DNA of 64,000 bases. It comes from Actinomycetes bacterium (GTDB lineage Bacteria; Actinomycetota; Acidimicrobiia; Acidimicrobiales; RAAP-2). Below the pieces are notes generated by a model. That model ran no database searches. It worked only from the letters and a program-made list of their open reading frames with translations, and was not told the origin of the DNA. Shown here piece after piece: positions 36,201 through 42,988 of the stretch. The stretch spans positions 1 through 64,000 of the forward strand of contig JAKBNL010000009.1 of assembly GCA_021831035.1 (NCBI GenBank), in the 5' to 3' direction. The number at the start of each line of letters is the position of its first letter. Within the stretch, counting starts at the first letter, position 1. Made by a program: the position numbers and the translations under genes.

Positions 36201-36768
36201 GGAGCTCGATGAAGAAGTTCTCCCGGCCGAAGATCTCCTGGAGCCGCCCCCCGAGCTCGCGGGCCCGCTCGTCGTCGTCGCGCAGCAGGGCCTGCAGGAC
36301 CACGCCGCCCAGACAGCCCGAGGTCGCCACCAGCCCCCCGGCGTGGCGCTCGAGCAGCTCCCAGTCGACGCGGGGCTTGTAGTAGTAGCCCTCGAGGAAG
36401 GCCAGCGACGAGAGCTCGCGCATGTTGGCGTAGCCCTCGTTGGTCACGGCGAGGAGCGTCAGGTGGTGGTAGAGCTTCTGGCCGCCCTCGGTTTCGCCGC
36501 CGGTGTCGTCGATGCGCCCGCGTCGCGCCGGCCGGTCGAAGCGGCTCGTGGCCGACATGTACGCCTCGAGCCCGAGCACCGGCGTGATCCCGTGCTTGCG
36601 GCACGTCTGGTAGAAGTCGATGACGCCGTAGAGGTTGCCGTGGTCGGTGATCGCGAGCGCGCGCTGGCCGTCGGCCTTGGCCGCGAGCACGAGGTCCTCG
36701 ATGCGCGCCGCACCGTCGAGCATCGAGTACTCGGTGTGGTTGTGCAGGTGGACGAACCCGTCGGACAC
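33208..36768 (-). CDS. dnaE: DNA polymerase III alpha subunit
   Basis: This 1186-residue replicative polymerase has a PHP domain first ([32 protein letters not shown]). The palm carries [14 protein letters not shown] and the catalytic [18 protein letters not shown], and fingers follow ([44 protein letters not shown]), then HhH and a C-terminal OB fold ([31 protein letters not shown]). This is the DnaE1-type order and length. GGAGG lies six bases before the GTG. Its stop abuts the CAP-gene stop. Confidence 0.97.
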   Translation of the reverse strand: [1186 protein letters not shown]

Positions 36769-36789
36769 CGGCGACCTCCTCTCCTGCGC

Positions 36790-36795
36790 AAACTA
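36790..36795 (-). promoter_or_regulatory. Candidate -10 box of dnaE
   Basis: TAGTTT lies 21 bases before the dnaE GTG, leaving a short leader that contains the GGAGG site. A -35 match is weak. It falls in the 55-bp gap after bpa. Confidence 0.35.
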
Positions 36796-36823
36796 CACCG
36801 ATGAGATTTCGAAGGTTAGCCCC

Positions 36824-37321
36824 CTAGAGGTAGGTCCCCGCGCGGGCGTCGGAGCCCGGCGGGAGGGAGCGGTCGCGCATCTTCTCCAACTGGGCCGCGG
36901 CGGCCGCCTGCTGGGCGAAGAGGGAGGCCTGGATCCCGTGGAAGAGACCCTCGAGCCACCCCACCAGCTGGGCCTGGGCCACGCGCAGCTCGGACTCCGA
37001 GGGGACGGCGGCGGCGAAGGGCAGGGTCATGCGCGCGAGCTCGCTGCGCAGGTCGGGCGAGAGCGCCTCGGAGAGCTCGTCGACCGAGGTCTGGTAGATC
37101 TCGCGCAGCCGGGTCCGTCCGGCCTCGTCGAGGGGGGCGGCGCGGGCCTCGTCGAGGAGGGTCTTGACCATCGAACCGATGCGCATCACCTTGGCGGGCT
37201 GGCTGATGTAGTCGGTGGCCTCCCCCTCCTCGGGGGTCCCGGGCTCCTCGCCGGGGGCCAGGACCGCGTCGGGTCCGACCGGCTCGCTCGTGGTGGTCTG
37301 GGGGGTTGGGGCGTCGCTCAC
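36824..37321 (-). CDS. bpa: Bacterial proteasome activator (Bpa/PafE family)
   Basis: This 165-residue helical protein is of the DUF2587 family. AKVMRIGSMVKTLLDEARAAPLDEAGRTRLREIYQTS and AQAQLVGWLEGLFHGIQASLFAQQ are near signature-level. Bpa forms a ring that opens the 20S proteasome without ATP. The C-terminus is ...AGTYL, close to the GQYL docking tail described for Bpa. It implies 20S proteasome genes elsewhere. I favour the GTG at 37321 over the track start (37357) because six bases separate it from a CACACT box, but either could be right. Confidence 0.88.
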   Translation of the reverse strand: MSDAPTPQTTTSEPVGPDAVLAPGEEPGTPEEGEATDYISQPAKVMRIGSMVKTLLDEARAAPLDEAGRTRLREIYQTSVDELSEALSPDLRSELARMTLPFAAAVPSESELRVAQAQLVGWLEGLFHGIQASLFAQQAAAAAQLEKMRDRSLPPGSDARAGTYL

Positions 37322-37341
37322 CGGGCCAGTGTGCCAGAGTT

Positions 37342-37368
37342 CGGGACCTTCGGACACCCCCGGTCCCG
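37342..37368. promoter_or_regulatory. Inverted repeat, possible Rrf2 operator
   Basis: CGGGACC-N13-GGTCCCG is a perfect 7-base inverted repeat of 27 bp. It lies in the gap between bpa and the divergent Rrf2 gene and covers the region where the -35 of the Rrf2 promoter should lie. Rrf2 regulators commonly bind such dyads. Confidence 0.45.
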
Positions 37369-37380
37369 TGGGGGCCCCGG

Positions 37381-37386
37381 TAGCAT
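37381..37386 (+). promoter_or_regulatory. -10 box of the Rrf2 gene (leaderless type)
   Basis: TAGCAT, then GGGGCC, then GTG at 37393, six bases; the same hexamer as before the 78-residue gene. Confidence 0.55.
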
Positions 37387-37392
37387 GGGGCC

Positions 37393-37839
37393 GTGAGGGT
37401 CTCCACCCGCGGCGACTACGCCAGTCGGGCCCTATTGAGCCTGGCCCTGCGCGACGACGGCTCGCCCACCTCGGTCCGGGACCTCGCCGAGCGCACCGGG
37501 CTGCCCCAGCCCTACCTCGAGCAGATCCTGCTCAGCCTGAAGGGCGCCGGACTGGTGCGCTCCAAGCGCGGCGTGGGCGGGGGCTACGTGCTCGCGCGCC
37601 CGGCGCACGCGGTCACCCTGGCCGAGATCGTCGCGGCCGTCGACGGGCCGATCAACGCCGGCGACTTCGGCGAGCCCCACCGCAACGGGGCCTGCGACCA
37701 CGAGGGCCAGTGCGTCCTGCTCGAGGTCTGGGCCGACGTCGGCAGCCACATGCGCGAGCACCTCGCGAGCTACACCCTGGCCGACATGGTTGACCAGGCC
37801 CGGGGCGCCCGGCCCGTGGCGCGCACCCACAGCGCCTGA
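37393..37839 (+). CDS. Rrf2-family transcription regulator
   Basis: This 148-residue regulator has an N-terminal winged helix (RGDYASRALLSLALRDDGSPTSVRDLAERTGLPQPYLEQILLSLKGAGLVRSKRGVGGGYVLAR), as in IscR, NsrR and RsrR. The cluster region reads ACDHEGQCVLLEVW: the first two cysteines have the usual C-x5-C spacing, but Trp sits where the third is expected. It may still bind an Fe-S cluster with other ligands or act as a thiol sensor. The inverted repeat upstream suggests autoregulation and perhaps control of bpa. Confidence 0.87.
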   Translation: MRVSTRGDYASRALLSLALRDDGSPTSVRDLAERTGLPQPYLEQILLSLKGAGLVRSKRGVGGGYVLARPAHAVTLAEIVAAVDGPINAGDFGEPHRNGACDHEGQCVLLEVWADVGSHMREHLASYTLADMVDQARGARPVARTHSA

Positions 37840-37842
37840 TCC

Positions 37843-37872
37843 TTGCGGCCGGGCCCGGGCCCGTGGTACATT
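37843..37872 (+). promoter_or_regulatory. Promoter of the sigma-factor gene
   Basis: TTGCGG (37843-37848), an 18-base spacer, then TACATT (37867-37872). The stretch 37866-37900 is strikingly AT-rich for this genome. The predicted leader is about 65 bases and includes AAGGAG. Confidence 0.45.
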
Positions 37873-37943
37873 ATTAATGCGCTCATAGGAGAAATATATC
37901 CGTGAGACGCGAGACTATTGGCCCCCTTAGACAAGGAGTCGCC

Positions 37944-38795
37944 GTGACCACCACCCCCCGCCGGTCGGCCGTGAACACCACCGACATGCTCGGCCTACTG
38001 ATGCGCGACCTCGATCGCTACCCCATGCCCAACTACGACGAGCAGGTCGAGCTGGCCAAGCGGGTCACCGCCGGCGACGAGGAGGCCAAGAAGCAGATGG
38101 TGGCGGCCAACCTGCGCCTCGTCCTGCACTGGGCCCGCCGCTACCAGGACCGGGGCGTCGAGATGGTCGACCTCGTCCAAGAGGGCGTCTTCGGGCTGCT
38201 GCGCGCGGTCGAGAAGTTTGACTGGGAGCGCGGCTTCAAGTTCTCCACCTACGCGACCTGGTGGATCCGCCAGGCCCTCCAGCGCGCGGTCCAACAGCAC
38301 GGGCGCACCATCCGCATCCCCCTCGAGGTCGGCGAGCAGCTCCAGCGGCTCGAGGCGACCACGGCCGAGCTCACCTCGACCTTCGGGCGCCCGCCCACCG
38401 ACGACGAGCTCACCGAGGCCACCGGCATGGCCAAGGCCGAGCGTGACAACCTAAAGGGCCTGGCCGGCGTCACCGCCAGCCTCGACCAGCCGGCCTCGGC
38501 CGACTCGGCCACGACCCTCGGCGACCTCGTCGCCCCGAGCCAGGACGACTGGGTCGGCGGCATCGAGACCGCGATGATCAACGACCAGATCCACGGGGCC
38601 CTCGACCAGCTGAGCGACCTGCAGCGCGAGGTGCTCACGCTGCGCTTCGGCCTCAACGGCGCCACGCCGCTCTCGCTGCAGGCGACGGCCGCCAAGATGG
38701 ACATCGGGGTCCGCCGGGTGCGCCGCGCCGAGGACGAGGCCCTGGCCCTCCTGCGCCAGGACGCCTCGGTCGTGGCGGCCCACGAGGTCGCCTAG
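37944..38795 (+). CDS. RNA polymerase sigma-70 family factor (principal-like, group 2)
   Basis: This 283-residue sigma factor has region 1.2 (DMLGLLMRDLDRYPMPNYDEQVELAKRVTAGDEEAKKQMVAANLRLV), region 2 (YQDRGVEMVDLVQEGVFGLLRAVEKFDWERGFKFSTYATWWIRQALQRAV), region 3 and region 4 (LSDLQREVLTLRFGLNG...VRRVRRAEDEALALLR). There is no region 1.1, so it is a group 2 (SigB/HrdB-paralogue-like) factor rather than the housekeeping one. Region 4 is somewhat divergent. I choose the GTG at 37944, which has AAGGAG five bases before it, over the track start at 37902. Confidence 0.9.
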   Translation: MTTTPRRSAVNTTDMLGLLMRDLDRYPMPNYDEQVELAKRVTAGDEEAKKQMVAANLRLVLHWARRYQDRGVEMVDLVQEGVFGLLRAVEKFDWERGFKFSTYATWWIRQALQRAVQQHGRTIRIPLEVGEQLQRLEATTAELTSTFGRPPTDDELTEATGMAKAERDNLKGLAGVTASLDQPASADSATTLGDLVAPSQDDWVGGIETAMINDQIHGALDQLSDLQREVLTLRFGLNGATPLSLQATAAKMDIGVRRVRRAEDEALALLRQDASVVAAHEVA

Positions 38796-39727
38796 CCCCG
38801 ATCCGCGTCGCGCAGTGCCGCGAGGTCGTCCGGGAGCTCCCGGGCGACGCGCACCGACTCGCCCGTGCGCGGGTGGGTGAAGGCCAGCGCGCTCGCGTGC
38901 AGCGCGACGCGCCCCTCGGCGAGACGCTCGTCCCGTCGGTGGCCGTAGCGTGCGTCGTTCACGACCGGGTGTCCGATCGAGGCCAGGTGGACCCGGATCT
39001 GATGGGTCCGTCCCGTCTCGAGCTCCACCTCGAGCTCGCTCACGGCGTAGGGGGCGTCCAAGCGCTCGCGCACCCGATAACGCGTGCGCGCGGGCCGGCC
39101 ATCCCCGCGCACCGCCATCGCCGTCGGCTGGCGAGCCGAACGACCGATCGGCGCGTCCACCACGCCGCGGTCCTCCCTGAGGTGCCCCTGGACGAAGGCG
39201 GTGTAGGTCCGCGAGACCTCGCGCCCGGCCATCTGGGCGCGCAGCGACGCCAGCCCCGTGGCGCTGCGGGCGACGACCAGCAGTCCCGAGGTGCCCTTGT
39301 CGAGGCGGTGGACGATGCCCGGACGCCCCGGCTCGCCCAGGGGGGCCAACGCGGCGATCTCGGGGTAGCGCGCGAGCAGTCCGGCGACCAGGGTGCCCTC
39401 GCGCTGGCCGGCGCCGGGATGGACGACGAGTTCGGGGGCCTTGTCCACCACGACGAAGTCGGCGTCCTCCAGCACGACCGTGACGGCGACGGCGGGTTCG
39501 GCGACGACCGTCCCGTCGTCACGCGCCGGCAGGTCGACCTCCAGCCGCTGACCGGGGGCCACCGGGGTCGCGCCACGGGTCACCGTCACGCCGTCCAGGC
39601 GCACGCCCCCCGCCTCGAGCACGACGCGCACCTCGGCCCGGGAGCGCCCGGCCAGGGTCGCCAGGACCCGGTCGACCCGCTCGCCGGCCAGACCGTCGGG
39701 GACGCGCAGGTCGAGCCGCTCGCTCAT
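38792..39727 (-). CDS. rluD: RluD-family 23S rRNA pseudouridine synthase
   Basis: This 311-residue enzyme has an N-terminal S4 domain (GERVDRVLATLAGRSRAEVRVVLEAGGVRLDGVTV) and a catalytic domain with GRPGIVHRLDKGTSGLLVVAR (catalytic Asp) and LETGRTHQIRVHLASIGHPVVND. It makes pseudouridines in rRNA. The ATG at 39727 overlaps the lspA stop (ATGA). The lspA-rluD pair is widely conserved. Its stop overlaps the sigma-gene stop. Confidence 0.93.
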   Translation of the reverse strand: MSERLDLRVPDGLAGERVDRVLATLAGRSRAEVRVVLEAGGVRLDGVTVTRGATPVAPGQRLEVDLPARDDGTVVAEPAVAVTVVLEDADFVVVDKAPELVVHPGAGQREGTLVAGLLARYPEIAALAPLGEPGRPGIVHRLDKGTSGLLVVARSATGLASLRAQMAGREVSRTYTAFVQGHLREDRGVVDAPIGRSARQPTAMAVRGDGRPARTRYRVRERLDAPYAVSELEVELETGRTHQIRVHLASIGHPVVNDARYGHRRDERLAEGRVALHASALAFTHPRTGESVRVARELPDDLAALRDADRG

Positions 39728-40203
39728 CGCGCCGCCAGGGTCCCGCCGCGCAGCGCCACCACCGCCAGCACGACGAAGCCGATCGTTATCGCGGCGTCGG
39801 CCAGGTTGAAGACCGGGAAGCTCGCGACGGCGACGAAGTCGGTCACGGCGTGCGGGGTGGCGCCCAGCCGGTCGAGGAGGTTGGCCACCCCGCCGCCGAT
39901 GAGCAGGCCGAAGCCCACGGTGGGCCACCCGCGCCGCGCACGAAGCCCGACCGCCACCACGGCCACCGCCACGACCGCGGTGGCCACGCTCACGAGGAGG
40001 GGCCCCGAGCTCGCCACCGAGAACGAGACCCCCGTGTTGTAGTGCAGGCGGAACCAGAGCGGTCCGACCACGTGCACGGCGTGGTGGGCCAGTGCGTGAC
40101 GGGCCCACGCCTTGGTGAGCGCGTCGAGCGCGGTCACGCCGAGCGCCACCGCCACGACCCCGAGGTTGAGCGTGCCGAGGGCCCCTAGACGGCGGCGCGG
40201 CAC
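39724..40203 (-). CDS. lspA: Lipoprotein signal peptidase (signal peptidase II)
   Basis: This 159-residue four-helix membrane aspartyl protease cleaves lipoprotein signal peptides. Catalytic aspartates are in GGGVANLLDRLGATPHAVTDFV and FPVFNLADAAITIG. YNTGVSFSVASS matches the family NxGxxFS box. The GTG at 40203 overlaps the end of the DksA-like gene by 19 bases, so translation is probably coupled. Its likely substrate here is the lipoprotein encoded at 14048-14488. Confidence 0.92.
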   Translation of the reverse strand: MPRRRLGALGTLNLGVVAVALGVTALDALTKAWARHALAHHAVHVVGPLWFRLHYNTGVSFSVASSGPLLVSVATAVVAVAVVAVGLRARRGWPTVGFGLLIGGGVANLLDRLGATPHAVTDFVAVASFPVFNLADAAITIGFVVLAVVALRGGTLAAR

Positions 40204-41216
40204 GAGACGCAGGTGAACACCGGCAGCTGCGCCCGCAGGCGGGCCTGGCTGATCGGCTCGTAGCAGCCGTCACAGCGCCCGTAGCTGCCGTCGGCCACGC
40301 GAGCGAGGGCCACGTCGATCTCGTCGACCTTCGTGCGCAGCGTCGTCGCGAACTCCTTGAGCTGGTCGCGCTGGATGTCCGACGCCGCCCCGGTGCCGTC
40401 CTCGTCGTCGTACTCGAGACGCTCTCGATCGACGAGCATCTCGTTCGCCTCGCTCTCGGCGATGTCGATCTGGTGCATGGTCGAGGCCCGGGTCTCTTCG
40501 AGCAGCGCGCGCAATTCCGCTAAGAAGGCGACGTCCTCGGCGTAGGGCTTGGAGTGCATCTTGCGCTCGAGGGCCTCTTGGCGCTTGCGCTCCTCGGCCT
40601 CGCGGCGTTCCTGACGCTTGCGCTCTTCGCTCTCGCGCCGCTCGATCTCGCGCAACTTCCGCAGGCGCTCGGCCTCCACGGCCCTCTTCTTCGCCTCGAG
40701 CTCCCGTTGACGCTTGGCCTCGACGGCCGCCTTCTCGCGGGCCTTGCGGGCCACCTCACGGGCCCGGGCCGCGGCCTTGGCCTTCGCCTCACGCTCCCGC
40801 TGAGCGGCCCGCGCCCTGGCCTCGCGCTCCTTGGCGGCCTTGGCCCGGGCGGCGGCGGCGGCCTTGGCCTTGGCCTCGCGCTCCTTTTCAACGGCCCGCG
40901 CCCTGGCCTCGCGCTCCTTGGCGGCCTTGGCCTTGGCGGCGGCGGCGACCTTGGCCTTGGCCTCGCGCTCCTTGGCGGCCTTGGCCCGGGCGGCGGCGGC
41001 GGCCTTGGCCCTGGTCTCGCGCTCCTTTTCGGCCGGCGACTTCGACGTCGGGGCCTTGGCGGGGGCCTTGGCCGCCTTCTTCGCCGGGGCCCTCTTCGCC
41101 GGGACCGTCTTCGACGCACCCTTGGCGGGGGCCTTGGCCGCCTTCTTCGCCGGGACCTTCTTCGCCGGGACCTTCTTCGACGCTGCCTTGGACGTGGTCT
41201 TCGAACTGGCGGCCAT
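40185..41216 (-). CDS. DksA/TraR-type zinc-finger protein with a histone-H1-like, repeat-rich N-terminus
   Basis: This 343-residue protein has three parts. About 1-60 is an AKKAAKAPAK-type tail like histone H1 or the end of mycobacterial HupB. About 60-220 is a charged, alanine-rich helix of near-repeats (KAKAAAAARAKAAKEREA), probably one long single helix. About 225-343 is a DksA-like coiled coil and C4 finger: YGRCDGCYEPISQARLRAQLPVFTCVSCRAAV. DksA-type proteins bind RNA polymerase through its secondary channel. The tail would add DNA binding. I choose the ATG at 41216 with AGAGGAG upstream. Confidence 0.75.
   Translation of the reverse strand: MAASSKTTSKAASKKVPAKKVPAKKAAKAPAKGASKTVPAKRAPAKKAAKAPAKAPTSKSPAEKERETRAKAAAAARAKAAKEREAKAKVAAAAKAKAAKEREARARAVEKEREAKAKAAAAARAKAAKEREARARAAQREREAKAKAAARAREVARKAREKAAVEAKRQRELEAKKRAVEAERLRKLREIERRESEERKRQERREAEERKRQEALERKMHSKPYAEDVAFLAELRALLEETRASTMHQIDIAESEANEMLVDRERLEYDDEDGTGAASDIQRDQLKEFATTLRTKVDEIDVALARVADGSYGRCDGCYEPISQARLRAQLPVFTCVSCRAAV
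40820..41010 (-). repeat. Imperfect tandem repeats encoding the K/A/E/R helix
   Basis: A 51-base unit beginning GCCTCGCGCTCCTTGGCGG occurs at about 40820-40870 and again at 40960-41010, nearly identical, with a diverged copy at about 40907-40957. The units keep the reading frame and encode KAKAAAAARAKAAKEREA-like blocks, so the tract can change length by recombination without a frameshift. Confidence 0.65.
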
Positions 41217-41271
41217 CTCCACTCCTCTGCCGTGACGGGTGAGCGAAGACCCTACCAGCCGGCGGCGAGGG

Positions 41272-42072
41272 CTACGCCTCGTCGCGCCCGTGGTCCATGC
41301 GCAGCATCTGGCCGATGGTCGGGGTGTGGCCCGACGGCGCGGGGGCCGGCGGCGGCGTCTGACTGGGGCGTGGCGGCACCGCGCGACTGGGCACCGACGG
41401 GACGACCTCGGTCACCGGCGCGACGGCCGGTTCGCGCGCCGGGGCCGGGGCGGGCGCCGGGGCACCGCGTGGGGGCAGGGGGGTGGGCGACGGGGCCGCG
41501 TCGTCGCTGAAGGTCGCCTCGACCCAGTGGGTGAACTCACTCAGCACACCCGAGATGCGCGTGCGCTGCTCGTCGAGCTGACGGCGCAGCCGCTCGACGT
41601 CCTCACCCAGACGCTGCTTGAGCCCGTTGAGCCGGTTGACCTCGTCCTCGGCCCGGCTGCGCGCCTCGCCGACGATCTCGCGGGCGCGCTCTTGGGCCTG
41701 GGCCGTGAGCTCGCGCGCCTTCTCCTCGGCCTCGGCCTGGGCCTGCTCGATGAAGCGCTGGGCCAGCGCGATCATGGAGGCCACCTCCTCGGGGGCGACC
41801 GCGGCCGCCTGGCGCACGGGGGCGGGCGCCGGGGCCGGGGCCGGGGCCGCCGCCGGGGCCGGACGGGCACCCTCGAGCTGGGCGATGCGCTCGGCCGCCT
41901 GGCGCAGCTGCTGGCGCTGCTGGTGGACGAGGTCCTTCATCTGGCGGACCTCGCCCGAGAGCCGCTCGAGGAACTCGTCGACCTCGTCGACGCTGTAGCC
42001 CTTCAGGCCGACCTTGAAGGTCACCGTGTCGATGGCCTCGAGGGCCGAGGGGGCGTTGTCGGTGGTGTCCAT
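41272..42072 (-). CDS. divIVA: DivIVA/Wag31-like polar growth and division protein
   Basis: This 266-residue protein has the conserved N-terminal membrane-binding module (IDTVTFKVGLKGYSVDEVDEFLERLSGEVRQMKD), a Pro/Ala linker (about 70-86), a long coiled coil (about 95-185), and a second Pro-rich tail. DivIVA proteins recognise curved membrane and organise polar wall synthesis in actinobacteria. It lies beside the dcw cluster but has its own leaderless promoter. Confidence 0.9.
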   Translation of the reverse strand: MDTTDNAPSALEAIDTVTFKVGLKGYSVDEVDEFLERLSGEVRQMKDLVHQQRQQLRQAAERIAQLEGARPAPAAAPAPAPAPAPVRQAAAVAPEEVASMIALAQRFIEQAQAEAEEKARELTAQAQERAREIVGEARSRAEDEVNRLNGLKQRLGEDVERLRRQLDEQRTRISGVLSEFTHWVEATFSDDAAPSPTPLPPRGAPAPAPAPAREPAVAPVTEVVPSVPSRAVPPRPSQTPPPAPAPSGHTPTIGQMLRMDHGRDEA

Positions 42073-42078
42073 CTCGCC

Positions 42079-42084
42079 ACCCTA
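42079..42084 (-). promoter_or_regulatory. -10 box of divIVA (leaderless type)
   Basis: TAGGGT, then GGCGAG, then the divIVA ATG. Six bases. Confidence 0.55.
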
Positions 42085-42113
42085 CCGCCGGGCCCGCGCC
42101 CCGGCGGGACGAG

Positions 42114-42524
42114 TCAGCGCCGCTGGTTGATCCGTACGAGGTTGCCCGCCGGGTCGCGCACCGCGCCGTCGCGGATCCCGTAGGGCTGGTCGGTCGGCTC
42201 CTGGACGACCTCGACGCCCGCGGTGGCGAGGGCCGCGAAGGTGGCCTCGAGGTCGTCGCTCTCGAGCACCACGTGGCCGAACGTGCCCTTGGCCATCATC
42301 TCGGCCACGGTGTGCCGCTCGTCGTCGGTGAGGTTCGGCGTGGCCTCGGGCGGGTACAGGACGATCGCGGTCGAGGGCTGGGACGGCGGGCCGACGGTGA
42401 TCCAGTGCAGGTCGCCGTAGCCGACGTCGAGGCGCACCTCGAAGCCGAGCACGTCACGGTAGAAAGCGATCGCCGCCGCGGGGTCGGTCTGGGGCAGGAA
42501 GCTGGAGTGAATGGTGAGGTCCAT
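42114..42524 (-). CDS. VOC-family (glyoxalase/bleomycin-resistance-like) protein
   Basis: This 136-residue protein has two beta-alpha-beta-beta-beta modules: AAIAFYRDVLGFEVRLDVGYGDLHWITVG and GHVVLESDDLEATFAALATAGVEVVQEPTDQPYGIRDGAVRDPAGNLVRI. It probably binds a metal and a small substrate. It lies just downstream of an AraC-type regulator, which may control it. Its promoter overlaps that regulator's stop codon. Confidence 0.85.
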   Translation of the reverse strand: MDLTIHSSFLPQTDPAAAIAFYRDVLGFEVRLDVGYGDLHWITVGPPSQPSTAIVLYPPEATPNLTDDERHTVAEMMAKGTFGHVVLESDDLEATFAALATAGVEVVQEPTDQPYGIRDGAVRDPAGNLVRINQRR

Positions 42525-42530
42525 GGCCCG

Positions 42531-42536
42531 AGGCTA
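42531..42536 (-). promoter_or_regulatory. -10 box of the VOC gene, formed by the stop of the AraC gene
   Basis: TAGCCT, then CGGGCC, then ATG at 42524. The first three bases, TAG, are also the stop codon of the upstream AraC-family gene. Confidence 0.5.
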
Positions 42537-42986
42537 GGCACGAGCGCCGGCGCGCGCCTCTCGATTCCTGACCGGTCGGGTCACCAGCCGCGCCACGCAC
42601 GGGTCGAGGTCGAGGGTGGCGTCGCGCCAGCGCCGCGCGTAGGCGCCCGGGGGCTCGCCGACCAGCTCGGTGAAGCGCGTGGCGAAGGTGCCGAGCGACG
42701 CGTAGCCGACCGCGCCGGCCGCCGCCGTGACCGACGCCCCGCCGCGCAGCAGCGCCATCGCCCGCTCGACGCGGCGGGTCATGAGGTACCGGTAGGGCGA
42801 CTCGGCGTAGGCGCGGGTGAACGAGCGGGTGAAGTGACCCGTCGACATCGCCGCGTCGCGCGCGAGGTCGTCGACCGTGAGCGGCCGGGCGAACTCGCGG
42901 TCCATCCGGTCGCGCGCCCGACGCAGCCGCGCGAGGTCCGCGAGGCGCGCCGCGCTCCGCCGCCTCGACGTGGTCGGTGCCGCCAC
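42534..42986 (-). CDS. AraC-family transcription regulator (DNA-binding part only)
   Basis: This 150-residue protein consists essentially of the double helix-turn-helix of AraC: LTVDDLARDAAMSTGHFTRSFTRAYAESPYRYLMTRRVERAMALLRGGASVTAAAGAVGYASLGTFATRFTELVGEPPGAYARRW. There is no separate ligand-binding domain, so it resembles SoxS/MarA-size regulators. The GTG lies two bases after the yggT stop. It is likely to act on the adjacent VOC gene. Confidence 0.85.
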   Translation of the reverse strand: MAAPTTSRRRSAARLADLARLRRARDRMDREFARPLTVDDLARDAAMSTGHFTRSFTRAYAESPYRYLMTRRVERAMALLRGGASVTAAAGAVGYASLGTFATRFTELVGEPPGAYARRWRDATLDLDPCVARLVTRPVRNREARAGARA

Positions 42987-42988
42987 CG

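Noticed and set aside
34354-36804. 816-residue plus-strand ORF
   Set aside because: Shadow of dnaE caused by high third-position GC. dnaE has unambiguous polymerase motifs.
37322-37357. Longer N-terminus of bpa from the track start at 37357
   Set aside because: No ribosome-binding site or -10 box fits it, and the first 12 residues would run through the putative operator. The shorter GTG start fits better, though not proven.
40820-41010. Tandem repeats considered as CRISPR-like or a minisatellite element
   Set aside because: The copies are contiguous or nearly so, in frame and coding for a charged helix. There are no unique spacers and no cas genes.
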